A DNA stretch of 43,090 nucleotides from Sediminimonas sp. Lineage in GTDB: Bacteria; Pseudomonadota; Alphaproteobacteria; Rhodobacterales; Rhodobacteraceae. The position numbers and the translations under genes were made by a program. The DNA is taken from the NCBI RefSeq assembly GCF_024637375.1, contig NZ_JAGXFK010000059.1, positions 1 through 43,090 of the forward strand. Direction: 5' to 3'. Within the stretch, counting starts at the first letter, position 1, and each line of letters begins with the position of its first letter. The notes beneath the pieces were generated by a model, which saw only the letters and a list, made by a program, of their open reading frames with translations, was not told where the DNA came from and did no database searches. Shown here piece after piece: positions 16,825 to 24,669 of this stretch.

Positions 16825-18795
16825 ATGCGCCCGATTTCACTGGTCCTTGCCGCCGCGCTTGCCGTCTGCGCAACGCCCATGCCGGCACAGGAGGGGCCGC
16901 GCCCGCTGGCCAGCGCGCTGGATGCCGCGCGCGCCGGCAACTGGGACAATGCCGCCGAGCTGGCCCGCCGCGCCGGCCCGCAGGCGGTGCCGTTGATCGA
17001 ATGGCGGCGACTGCGCGTCGGCGGGGGCACGCTGGAACAGGCGCTGACCTTCCTCGACGTGCATGACGACTGGCCCGGGCTGGGCCTGATCCGTGAGCGC
17101 GCCGAAACCAGGCTGGACGGTGCCGCCGACGCGGATGTGTTGCGCCTGTTTGCGGGGGATATCCGTCCACGCACCGGGGCAGGCGTGCTGGCGCAGGCGC
17201 GTGCGTTGCGGGCTGCGGGGCGCATCGGCGATGCGCAGGCCGGGCTGGTACTGGCCTGGCGCACGCTGTCCATGTCGGTGGCGGACCAACACGCGATGCT
17301 GGCCGCGCATGCCGACCTCCTGCGCTCGCACCACGTCGCGCGGGCCGACATGCTGTTGTGGCGCGGCGCCGACGAACAGGCGCGGGCGCTGCTGCCGCGC
17401 CTGCCCGAGGGATGGCAGGCGTTGGCGCAGGCGCGGCTGGCGCTGCGGGCCGATCGCGCCGGCGTCGACGCGTTGATCATGGCCGTGCCCGAGGCGCTGT
17501 CGGGCGATCCGGGCCTGGCCTACGAGCGCTTCCTGTGGCGCATCCGCAAGGGGCGTAGCGACGACGCGATCGCGTTGCTGAACGCGCGCAGTGAAAGCGA
17601 CGCGTCGCTGGGCCGGCCAGAACGTTGGGCGAGTTGGCGGCGCTGGCTGGCGCGCGACCGGATGCGTGCCGGCCAGGGGCGCGCGGCCTATGAGATCGCC
17701 GCCGCGCACCACCTGCGTGAGGGGGCGAATTACGCTGATCTGGAGTGGTTGTCGGGTTACCTGACGTTGCGCTACCTGGATGATCCGGACCTTGCAGTGC
17801 ACCATTTCGAGCGCTTTCGAAACGCCGTCGCCACGCCGATCTCGCTGGGGCGCGCGGGGTATTGGCTGGGCCGGGCGCAGCGCGCGCGCGGCGACGAGGC
17901 GGCGGCACGCGCCGCGTTCGCACTGGGCGCACGCTACCAGACCAGTTTTTACGGCCTGCTCGCGGCCGAAGCCGCGGACCTGCCGCCCGACCCCGCGCTT
18001 GCCGGGGATGAGGCATTTGCGCCCTGGCGCGAGGCGGCGTTCACAGAGTCGCCGTTGTTTCGGGTTGGGGTGCTGGCGATGAACGCGGGCGAGACGACGC
18101 TGGCAAAGCGGTTCCTGTTGCACCTGGCCCGCGATTTCGACCGCACCACGCTGGGTCAGATGGGTGCCATGGCGCAGGATCTGGGCCAGCCGCACCTGGC
18201 GGTGATGATCGGCAAGCTGGCGGCGGGCCGCGGCATTGTCTTGCCCGGGCCCTACTACGCGCTGCACCCGATGCACGAGATGAACCTGCCGGTGCCGATG
18301 GAGATGGCGCTGGCCATCGCGCGGCGTGAAAGCGAATTCAACCACCGCGTGGCCAGCGGCGCCGGGGCGCTGGGGCTGATGCAGCTTGTGCCCGGCACGG
18401 CGGCCGGCATGGCGCGCGCACTTGGCGTGGCCGATCACGATGCGAGCCGGGTGCTGGACGACTGGCGCTATAACGCGCGGCTGGGCAGCGCATACCTGGC
18501 GCGGCTGGGCTGGCGGTTCGGCGGCAACGTGGTGCTGGTGGCGGTGGCCTATAATGCCGGCCCCAGTCGCGCCAACCGCTGGATGGAAGGCAATGGCGAC
18601 CCGCGCGAGGATGGCATGGACGTGATCGACTGGATCGAGCACATCCCGTTCCGCGAGACCCGCAACTACGTCATGCGGGTGGCCGAATCGCTTCCCATCT
18701 ACCGCGCGCGCCTGGGCAAGGCGCCCCACCCGGTGCCATTCAGCGCCGAGCTTGCCGGCTCAACCGCGCTGCCGCTCGCGCCACAGGGTGAATAG
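16825..18795 (+). CDS. slt: Soluble lytic murein transglycosylase (Slt70-type)
   Basis: The 656-residue protein begins with a signal peptide (hydrophobic residues about 4-16, likely cut after the Ala in MPAQ), so it acts in the periplasm. Residues about 25-470 form a long alpha-helical superhelical U/L domain rich in Ala, Arg and Leu. The C-terminal lysozyme-like SLT domain has catalytic Glu502 in ARRESEF, the [12 protein letters not shown] segment, and the A-Y-N-A-G-P and E-T-R-N-Y-V-M-R motifs. It cleaves peptidoglycan glycan strands to 1,6-anhydro products. Its last 36 bases overlap the convergent DMT transporter gene. Confidence 0.95.
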   Translation: MRPISLVLAAALAVCATPMPAQEGPRPLASALDAARAGNWDNAAELARRAGPQAVPLIEWRRLRVGGGTLEQALTFLDVHDDWPGLGLIRERAETRLDGAADADVLRLFAGDIRPRTGAGVLAQARALRAAGRIGDAQAGLVLAWRTLSMSVADQHAMLAAHADLLRSHHVARADMLLWRGADEQARALLPRLPEGWQALAQARLALRADRAGVDALIMAVPEALSGDPGLAYERFLWRIRKGRSDDAIALLNARSESDASLGRPERWASWRRWLARDRMRAGQGRAAYEIAAAHHLREGANYADLEWLSGYLTLRYLDDPDLAVHHFERFRNAVATPISLGRAGYWLGRAQRARGDEAAARAAFALGARYQTSFYGLLAAEAADLPPDPALAGDEAFAPWREAAFTESPLFRVGVLAMNAGETTLAKRFLLHLARDFDRTTLGQMGAMAQDLGQPHLAVMIGKLAAGRGIVLPGPYYALHPMHEMNLPVPMEMALAIARRESEFNHRVASGAGALGLMQLVPGTAAGMARALGVADHDASRVLDDWRYNARLGSAYLARLGWRFGGNVVLVAVAYNAGPSRANRWMEGNGDPREDGMDVIDWIEHIPFRETRNYVMRVAESLPIYRARLGKAPHPVPFSAELAGSTALPLAPQGE

Positions 18796-19629
18796 CCCCG
18801 CGCCCACGATCAGCGCCGCGCCGATGGCGACATTGGTGCGGATGACCTCGCCGAACACGGTGAGGCCCAGCATGCTGCCGAACACCAGTTGCAGATAGGC
18901 GAAGGGCTGCACTGACGACGCCTCGGCGACCTCATAGCACTTGATCAGCGTCCAGTGACCCAGCGCCCCGGTGACACACAAAAGGCCCATCCAGCCCCAG
19001 TCGGGGGGTGTCATGGGTTCCCAGAACCAGGCGCCCGCGGCGGTCATGCCCAGCGCGCCCACGGTGCCGGTCCAGAAAAAGCTGGTCGCGGTGGTGTCAC
19101 GGCGTGCGGCGTAGCGCGTCAGCAGCCCGTAAAGCGCGAACATCAGCGCCGCGAGCAGGGGCACCACGGCCTCGGGTCGGAAGACGCCGAAACCCGGTTG
19201 CAGGATGATCATGACGCCAACGAAGCCCACCGCGATCGCCACCCAGCGCCGCCAGCCGACCCGCTCGCCCAGGATCGGACCCGACAGCGCAGCGATCAGC
19301 AGCGGGTAGACGGTGAACACGGCGTGGCTTTCGATTAGGCCCAGCAGGGTAAACCCCAGGACCATCACGCAGATTTCGGTGATCAGCAGCAGCGCGCGGA
19401 AGGTTTGCAGAAACGGCTGCGTGGTGTGCGCGGCGGCGCGCAGGCCGCCGGCCTTGCGGGTGGCGACGGTGATCACGAAGGCCGCGAAGAACCAGTAGCG
19501 GATCATGATGACCATCAGCACGTTGTATTCCCCCGCCAGGTGGCGCGAGATGCCGTCCTGCATCGCGAAGATGAAGGTGGTCAGAACCATCAGCCCGATG
19601 CCGAGCCGGGTGTTGGTGTCACTGTGCAA
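18760..19629 (-). CDS. DMT-family (EamA) transporter
   Basis: The 289-residue membrane protein has about ten hydrophobic helices in two EamA repeats, typical of drug/metabolite exporters of the RhaT/YdcZ/EamA superfamily. The short charged N-terminus, the G-E-R-V-G segment ending the first repeat and the V-F-G-E segment near the end of the second are family features. The best start is a TTG at 19629 with AGGGGG 6 bases upstream; the first internal ATG (19590) would cut into the first helix. It overlaps mnmD upstream by 11 bases, so the two are probably one transcript. Its 3' end lies 36 bases inside slt. The substrate is unknown. Confidence 0.87.
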   Translation of the reverse strand: MHSDTNTRLGIGLMVLTTFIFAMQDGISRHLAGEYNVLMVIMIRYWFFAAFVITVATRKAGGLRAAAHTTQPFLQTFRALLLITEICVMVLGFTLLGLIESHAVFTVYPLLIAALSGPILGERVGWRRWVAIAVGFVGVMIILQPGFGVFRPEAVVPLLAALMFALYGLLTRYAARRDTTATSFFWTGTVGALGMTAAGAWFWEPMTPPDWGWMGLLCVTGALGHWTLIKCYEVAEASSVQPFAYLQLVFGSMLGLTVFGEVIRTNVAIGAALIVGAGLFTLWRERQRG

Positions 19630-20311
19630 TCTCGCCCCCTGCCGGTTTGCGCGCCGTGGTCATGTGCCGCTTGCGCCCATAGCCCGCGATGCGCACCACG
19701 TCAAAGCCTGCCATGGCCAGACCCCTTCGCACCGCCCCGGCGGCGGTGTAGGTGGCCGCGGTGCCGCCCGGCACGGTGTGGCGGGCCACCGCGCGCATGA
19801 GATCGGGTTGCCACAGCTCGGGATTACGGGCCGGCGCGAACCCGTCAAGAAACCACGCATCCGCCTGTCCTTCCCAATCCGGCAGGGTGGTGCGCGCATC
19901 GCCGACGATCAGGGTGAAATCCAGGTCGGGCAGGGTGATCCGTGCCGCGCCCTCCTGCCAGAAGGGCGCCAGTTCGGCGGCGATGCCGACCAGATCGGGA
20001 AACGCGCCTTGCGCCCGGATCATGTCGGCCGCGGACATCGGGAATGCCTCGAACGTGGTGTAGCGCAGCGCGCCCGCCTGCCCGCTGCCACGCCACAGCG
20101 CCAGCACCGCCAACAGGTTGAGCCCGGTGCCGAAGCCCAGCTCGGCAACGTGGAAACCGGGGCGCAATCGCGCCGGCAGGCCGTTGCCGGCCAGGAATAC
20201 GTGCCGCGTTTCGGCCAGCCCGTCATGGAGGCTGAAATACGGGTCGCCGAAGCGGGTCGAGACGGGCACGTCATGGCCGTGCCACGCGATCTGGCGTTGC
20301 TGGTCTTGCAT
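19619..20311 (-). CDS. mnmD: tRNA 5-methylaminomethyl-2-thiouridine methyltransferase, stand-alone MnmD domain
   Basis: The 230-residue protein is a Rossmann methyltransferase of the MnmC N-terminal (DUF752/MnmD) type. It has the N-terminal F-G-D-P-Y-F-S...G-L-A-E-T-R-H-V-F-L segment, the SAM motif ELGFGTGLN, an FEAFP strand end, the L-I-V-G-D-A-R-T-T segment, and the W-F-L-D-G-F-A-P-A-R-N-P-E-L-W catalytic region. It methylates 5-aminomethyl uridine 34 in tRNA with SAM. The ATG at 20311 is chosen because it gives the family's start. In Escherichia coli this domain is fused to a FAD oxidoreductase (MnmC); here the FAD protein is a separate gene, divergent by 47 bases. Confidence 0.93.
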   Translation of the reverse strand: MQDQQRQIAWHGHDVPVSTRFGDPYFSLHDGLAETRHVFLAGNGLPARLRPGFHVAELGFGTGLNLLAVLALWRGSGQAGALRYTTFEAFPMSAADMIRAQGAFPDLVGIAAELAPFWQEGAARITLPDLDFTLIVGDARTTLPDWEGQADAWFLDGFAPARNPELWQPDLMRAVARHTVPGGTAATYTAAGAVRRGLAMAGFDVVRIAGYGRKRHMTTARKPAGGEIAQ

Positions 20312-20358
20312 GGGAACGTCCGTTAAAGATGGCGCGAGGATGCAGCGGAGGCCCGGTG

Positions 20359-21399
20359 ATGGCAATGGCGGATGTGACGGTTTTCGGCGCCGGTATTTTC
20401 GGGCTTTCGGTGGCTTGGTGCTGCGCGCAGCGCGGCGCGCGGGTGCGGGTGATCGACCCCCACGGCCCCGGCGCCGGGGCCAGTGGCGGGCTGGTCGGCG
20501 CATTGGCCCCCCATGTGCCCGAGCAGTGGAACGACAAGAAGGCGTTCCAGTTCGACAGCCTGATCATGGCACAGGCGTTCTGGGACGGGGTGGCGCGGGT
20601 CTCGGGGCGTGATCCCGGTTATGCGCGGCTGGGCCGGTTGCAGCCGGTGGCGGACGCCGCAGCGCTGGAAATGGCCCGCGCGCGGGCCGAAAGCGCGGCC
20701 GCGCTATGGCAGGGCCGGGCGCAATGGCAGGTGCGCCCGCGCGGTGATTTCGGCGCATGGGCGCCGGAAACCCCGAGTGGCTGGCTGATCGCGGACAGCC
20801 TCAGCGCGCGGTTGCATCCGCGGATGGCCTGCGCGGCGCTGGTGGCGGCGATCGGGGAAAAGGGCGGCGTGGTGGCGCGCGAGGGCGCCGCCGAGGGGCA
20901 CGTCGTGTGGGCGACCGGGGTGGCCGGGCTTGAGGAAATCAACGCCGCACGCCCGCGCGCCTTCGGCAACGCGGTCAAGGGCCAGGCGGCGCTGTTGCGA
21001 CTGGACCGGCGCGATTGCCCGCAGATATTTGCCGATGGCGTGCACGTCGTGCCGCACGCCGATGGTACCACAGCCGTCGGTTCGACCAGCGAGCGCGCAT
21101 TCGACGACGCAACCGGCACCGACGCGCAGCTTGACGCGGTGCTGGCGCGTGCCGAGGGGGCAGTGCCGGCACTGGCGGGGGCCGCGGTGATCAACCGCTG
21201 GGCCGGTCTGCGCCCGCGCTCGCGGTCGCGCGCGCCGGTGCTGGGTGCGCATCCGCTGCACGAGGGAGAATTCATCGCCAACGGCGGATTCAAGATCGGC
21301 TTCGGCATGGCGCCCAAGGTGGGCGCGGTCATGGCCGATCTGGTGCTGGGCGGGCACGATGCGATCCCGCAGGGGTTCCGCCCCGAGGCCAGTTTCTGA
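20359..21399 (+). CDS. FAD-dependent oxidoreductase (DAO family, MnmC C-terminal-like)
   Basis: The 346-residue protein is a D-amino-acid-oxidase-fold flavoprotein. It has the FAD-binding VFGAGIFGLSVAW (about residues 7-19) with a D-P-H-G-P-G-A-G-A-S-G loop, a substrate-domain middle part, and the C-terminal N-R-W-A-G-L-R-P-R-S...G-A-H-P segment of this family. The same fold forms the second half of MnmC, which oxidises carboxymethylaminomethyl-uridine. Its place back to back with mnmD suggests it supplies the MnmD substrate, but a glycine-oxidase-like role is also possible. GGAGG at 20347-20351 with a 7-base spacer selects ATG 20359 over ATG 20365. Confidence 0.88.
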   Translation: MAMADVTVFGAGIFGLSVAWCCAQRGARVRVIDPHGPGAGASGGLVGALAPHVPEQWNDKKAFQFDSLIMAQAFWDGVARVSGRDPGYARLGRLQPVADAAALEMARARAESAAALWQGRAQWQVRPRGDFGAWAPETPSGWLIADSLSARLHPRMACAALVAAIGEKGGVVAREGAAEGHVVWATGVAGLEEINAARPRAFGNAVKGQAALLRLDRRDCPQIFADGVHVVPHADGTTAVGSTSERAFDDATGTDAQLDAVLARAEGAVPALAGAAVINRWAGLRPRSRSRAPVLGAHPLHEGEFIANGGFKIGFGMAPKVGAVMADLVLGGHDAIPQGFRPEASF

Positions 21400-21439
21400 C
21401 TGCGGGCGCCGCGCAGTGAGTATTTCTGGAAAGATGAAG
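21399..21439. repeat. Dispersed AAGATGAA element, copy 2
   Basis: A short stem (ACTGCG 21399-21404 with CGCAGT 21412-21417) is followed by the core GAGTATTTCTGGAAAGATGA and AG to 21439, four bases before the stop codon of the minus-strand hydratase gene. Read on the minus strand, the order is stop codon, CTTCATCTTTCC, GAAATACTC, hairpin. The core matches copy 3 (30641-30671) at nearly every position. Confidence 0.65.
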
Positions 21440-21443
21440 TTCG

Positions 21444-22250
21444 CTACTGCGCCTGCGCCGTCATGCACAGCCGCCCGCCGGGGCCGCGCACCCAGAGCGT
21501 GCCGTCGGATTTCCAGCACAGTTGCGCCGTCTCATGGTGCATCAGCGGGGCGGTGGCGCGGAACGAAAAGGTGCGCAGCCTGCCCAGCTTGCGTTCGGCC
21601 AGCAGCATCAGCAGTTGCGCCAGCAGCGGGCCGTGGGTGACCAGGCCGTCGTAGCCTTCGACATCGCGGGCATAGTCGAGGTCATAATGGATGCGGTGGC
21701 CGTTGAACGTGAGCGCCGAGTAGCGAAACAGCATCGTGGTGTCGAAACGCGCGTCCTCGCGCAGGTCTTCGTCTTGCGGGGCGGCGGGTGGTGCGGGCCG
21801 CGTGCTGCCCGGCGCCGGGTCGTTGCGGTAGACAAGATCCTGCCATTCGGTAACGCGCGGCTGCCCGCCTTGGGTAATGTTGTGGCGCAAGGTGACGAAG
21901 GCCAGCGGCCCCGTGCGCCCTTGCTTGCGGGCGGTCTTGTCCAGCGTGGTTGTCTTTTGCGCCGGGCGCCCGGCGATCAGCGGTGCGTGGAATTTCAGCC
22001 GCCCGCCGGCCCACATGCGCCGGGGCAAACCCGTGTCCGGGATCGGGCCCAGCCCGGGGTGCGGGGGCCCGTCGCGGCCCAACTCGCCGGGCGGGCGGGC
22101 CTCCCAGAAATAGAGCTGGTGGAAGAACGGTGGCAGGGGATCGCCGGCGGCGACGTTGTCCGTGCGTCCCAGCGTGGCCAGGAAGGCGACGGCGCGCGCG
22201 GGATCCATGATATCGCTTTGACGAAACGGTTCGGGATCGGCAACCTGCAT
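21444..22250 (-). CDS. MaoC/FAS1-like dehydratase, mesaconyl-C4-CoA hydratase-like
   Basis: This 268-residue soluble protein resembles the double hot-dog 'FAS1-like dehydratase' group that includes Chloroflexus mesaconyl-C4-CoA hydratase and mitochondrial HTD2. It shows the N-terminal P-P-F-F-H-Q-L-Y-F-W-E segment, a R-R-M-W-A-G-G-R-L-K-F segment, an E-W-Q-D-L-V-Y-R strand, and the hydratase core F-R-Y-S-A-L-T-F-N-G-H-R-I-H-Y-D-x-x-Y-A, followed by G-L-V-T-H-G-P-L. The conserved Asp/His of the second hot-dog are present. The likely reaction is reversible hydration of an enoyl- or mesaconyl-type thioester. No neighbouring CoA-transferase or lyase genes are present, so the physiological substrate is open. 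An alternative start is ATG 22208. Confidence 0.8.
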   Translation of the reverse strand: MQVADPEPFRQSDIMDPARAVAFLATLGRTDNVAAGDPLPPFFHQLYFWEARPPGELGRDGPPHPGLGPIPDTGLPRRMWAGGRLKFHAPLIAGRPAQKTTTLDKTARKQGRTGPLAFVTLRHNITQGGQPRVTEWQDLVYRNDPAPGSTRPAPPAAPQDEDLREDARFDTTMLFRYSALTFNGHRIHYDLDYARDVEGYDGLVTHGPLLAQLLMLLAERKLGRLRTFSFRATAPLMHHETAQLCWKSDGTLWVRGPGGRLCMTAQAQ

Positions 22251-22291
22251 GCGCGAAACCTAGGCAGATGCACAAGCGGAGGCAACGGCAA

Positions 22292-22690
22292 ATGACACCG
22301 CATGTTCAGGGGCTCGACCACCTGGTTCTGACGGTTTCCGACATCGATGACACGCTAGCGTTCTATCGCGATGTCCTGGGGATGGAGCCGGCCCGCTTCA
22401 AGCCCGCCGATGGCCCGGATCGCTGGGCGCTGTACTTCGGTGGTCAGAAGATCAACCTGCATCAACGCGGCGCCGAGTTCGAACCCAGGGCAGCGCACCC
22501 GACGCCTGGCGCGGCGGACCTGTGTTTTCTGAGCGATCAGCCGGTTTCCGACTGGCAGCGGCACCTCGCCAAACTCGGCGTCGGGATGGAGCAAGGCCCG
22601 GTGCCCCGCACGGGGGCGACCGGGCCGATCCTGTCGATCTACCTGCGCGATCCTGATGGGAACCTGATCGAGATCGCCAACCGTGCCTAG
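22292..22690 (+). CDS. VOC (glyoxalase/bleomycin-resistance/dioxygenase) family protein
   Basis: The 132-residue protein is a two-module VOC domain. G-L-D-H-L-V-L-T-V opens the first module and contributes the first metal His; D-T-L-A-F-Y-R-D-V-L-G-M follows. The second module has the N-L-H-Q His, and the terminal D-P-D-G-N-L-I-E-I contributes the last Glu. The metal ligands therefore appear intact. GGAGG at 22278-22282 with a 9-base spacer selects the ATG at 22292. Substrate cannot be inferred; relatives include glyoxalases, fosfomycin-type resistance proteins and dioxygenases. It converges with the FMN reductase gene, and the two share the palindromic stop CTAG at 22687-22690. Confidence 0.9.
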   Translation: MTPHVQGLDHLVLTVSDIDDTLAFYRDVLGMEPARFKPADGPDRWALYFGGQKINLHQRGAEFEPRAAHPTPGAADLCFLSDQPVSDWQRHLAKLGVGMEQGPVPRTGATGPILSIYLRDPDGNLIEIANRA

Positions 22691-23226
22691 CGAATTTCCT
22701 CGCGCAGGGCCTCCATCAGGTTGCCGAGGGTCTTGCGGTAGGTGTCGCTGACAAGGTGGCCGTCGTCGTCGAATTCCTTTGACGGCCCGGCCAACAGCAT
22801 TTCGGGCCCTTGCAGCAGCCGCGGCTGGAACGCCACGAGGCAATTGCGCAGCATCGTCTGCGCGCGCTCGCCGCCGGCGCGGCCGGCGGCGGCCGACATG
22901 ATCGCCACGGGTTTGCCGATCAGGGGGTTCGGCCTGGTCCGGCTGATCCAGTCCAGCGCGTTCTTCAGCGCCCCCGAGATGCCCTTGTTGTATTCGGAGG
23001 TGGAAATCAGCACCGCGTCGGCGGCGGCGATCTGGTCGGCGAGCGTCTGAACACTGGCAGGGATGCCGTTCGCGGCCTCGTCATCCTCGTTGAACAGCGG
23101 CAGGTCGATATCGGCGATGGACAGGTCCGCGTCGCCGAAGACGTTTGCCGCCTCGTGCAGCAGCATCGTGTTGTAGGATCCCCGGCGGAGCGAACCCGAG
23201 AGGCCCAGCAGCTTTGTTGTCGACAT
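22687..23226 (-). CDS. NAD(P)H-dependent FMN reductase family protein
   Basis: The 179-residue flavodoxin-like protein shows the FMN phosphate loop L-S-G-S-L-R-R-G-S-Y-N-T near the N-terminus, the P-L-F-N-E-D-D segment and the flavin-ring loop S-E-Y-N-K-G-I-S-G-A-L-K-N-A-L-D-W-I-S-R typical of NADPH-dependent FMN or azo reductases such as ArsH, ChrR-type and YieF proteins. It probably reduces quinones, azo compounds or chromate, or supplies FMNH2. ATG 23226 is chosen because the 11 upstream codons have no family counterpart. The gene appears monocistronic. Confidence 0.92.
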   Translation of the reverse strand: MSTTKLLGLSGSLRRGSYNTMLLHEAANVFGDADLSIADIDLPLFNEDDEAANGIPASVQTLADQIAAADAVLISTSEYNKGISGALKNALDWISRTRPNPLIGKPVAIMSAAAGRAGGERAQTMLRNCLVAFQPRLLQGPEMLLAGPSKEFDDDGHLVSDTYRKTLGNLMEALREEIR

Positions 23227-23334
23227 TTTGCACCCGTGTTTGTTTGATCCGCCCATCACCTAGCCAGCGGCGGGGCGATGGCAACCCGCGTCAGCGCACA
23301 GCACCTGTGATCAGGGGGCGGCGATCACGGGCTG

Positions 23335-24669
23335 TCAGTTCGCGGGTGCCGTCATGCCCTCGGGCTGCCCGACCACCGTGAAGCTGAGTGCCTCGGGGTC
23401 GAGCCGTTCGGCGGCGACGCGGTTGACCTCTTCCAGCGTGACGGCACGGATGCGGTCATTGCGGGTGCGCACGTAGTCGATGGGCAGGCCCTGCATCTGC
23501 ATTCCGACAATGATCCGCGCGATCGGCGCATTGCCGTCGAACCGCAGCGGGTAGGCCCCGGTCAGGTAGGTCTTGGCGTCCTGCAATTCCTGTTCAGTGA
23601 CGCCGTCGCGGGCAAGGCGGGCCCATTCGGAGCGCACAAGGCGCACCGCCTGCGCCATGGTGTCGTTGGACGAGGCCAGCGACCCCATCCACAGCTTGGC
23701 GTGGTCACGATCAGCCAGGTAGGTGCCGACGCCGTAGGTCAGGCCGCGCTTCTCGCGCAGCTCCTCCATCAGGCGGCTTTCGAACGACCCGCCGCCGAGA
23801 ATGCGGTTGACGATATAGACGGCGAAGAAATCGGGGTCGTCGATGGCAACGCCGGGCTGCCCGAATACCGCCACCGATTGCGGGGTGTCGAAGTCGACCA
23901 CCTGCGTTTCGCCGCTGAAGGCCGGGTCGGCATCGCCGGGCAGCGGCGTGCCGGTTTCGGGCAGATCTCCCAGCAGATCGTCAAGCAGTGCTGCTAGTTC
24001 GTCGGCAGTTATGTCGCCGGCGGCGCCGATATAGATGCGGTCACGTGCCAGCGCGCCGCGATGGGCCGCCACGATGTCGTCACGCGCAAGGTTCGGCACC
24101 GTGTCGAGCGTACCGTCGCCGGGGATGGCATAGGGATGGTCGCCGAACACCGCAGCCTCGAACGCCTTGTCGGCCATGCTGCGCGGGTCATTGGCATCCG
24201 AGCGCAGATTTGCCATCATCTGGCCGCGCACCCGTTCGATGGCCTCCGCGTCGAACCGCGGTTGCGTCAGGCTTTTGCGCAACAGCCCCAATGCCGCTTC
24301 GCGGTTCTCGGTCAGGAACCGGGCCGAGACGCGCACCGCGTCGGTGGATGCATCGAAGCGAAACGTGGTCGCAAGCGAATCGCGCGCCCGAGCGAAGGCG
24401 CGGGCGTCCATCTCGCCTGCGCCTTCCTCCAGCAGCGCGGTCATCAGGCTGGTCGCGCCGGCCTTTTCCGGGCTGTCGAGCGCGGTTCCGCCGCGAAACC
24501 GGATTTCCAGCGCGGTAAAGGGGATGGTGTGATCCTCGACCAGCCAGGCCGTCAGGCCGCCGGGCGTTTCCACCTTCTGGATGTCGATGGCGGCGCGCGC
24601 CCCCGGCGCGGCCAGCATCAGCGCCCCGGTTAGCGCGGCGAGGCAAAGGCGCAGCGTTGCGCGGATCAT
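23335..24669 (-). CDS. M16 family peptidase-like protein lacking the zinc motif
   Basis: The 444-residue protein has a signal peptide (MIRATLRLCLAALTGALMLA..., likely cleaved after ARA) and two M16 domains. Where catalytic M16 members carry HxxEH this protein has an A-L-L-E-E-G-A-G-E-M stretch, so the zinc site is absent. The second domain keeps the G-G-G-S-F-E-S-R-L-M-E-E-L-R-E-K-R-G-L-T-Y-G-V segment typical of the non-catalytic partner. It probably forms a heterodimer with the upstream catalytic M16 protein, whose gene overlaps it by four bases, as in mitochondrial processing peptidase alpha/beta. It is probably periplasmic. Confidence 0.9.
   Translation of the reverse strand: MIRATLRLCLAALTGALMLAAPGARAAIDIQKVETPGGLTAWLVEDHTIPFTALEIRFRGGTALDSPEKAGATSLMTALLEEGAGEMDARAFARARDSLATTFRFDASTDAVRVSARFLTENREAALGLLRKSLTQPRFDAEAIERVRGQMMANLRSDANDPRSMADKAFEAAVFGDHPYAIPGDGTLDTVPNLARDDIVAAHRGALARDRIYIGAAGDITADELAALLDDLLGDLPETGTPLPGDADPAFSGETQVVDFDTPQSVAVFGQPGVAIDDPDFFAVYIVNRILGGGSFESRLMEELREKRGLTYGVGTYLADRDHAKLWMGSLASSNDTMAQAVRLVRSEWARLARDGVTEQELQDAKTYLTGAYPLRFDGNAPIARIIVGMQMQGLPIDYVRTRNDRIRAVTLEEVNRVAAERLDPEALSFTVVGQPEGMTAPAN

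Noticed and set aside
16659-17480. N-terminal extension of dapA reading into slt
   Set aside because: The extra 270 residues are Ser/Arg/Ala-rich with no family match; DapA starts canonically at 16658.
16837-18729. 630-codon minus-strand open frame opposite slt
   Set aside because: It is rich in His, Gln and Arg and has no recognisable fold, while slt on the plus strand has a signal peptide, catalytic Glu and SLT motifs.
23304-23331. CCTGTGATC/GATCACGGG hairpin downstream of the zinc-less M16 gene as a terminator
   Set aside because: The stem is nine pairs including one G-T wobble and there is no T-run on either strand, so it could be chance; I did not list it as a feature.
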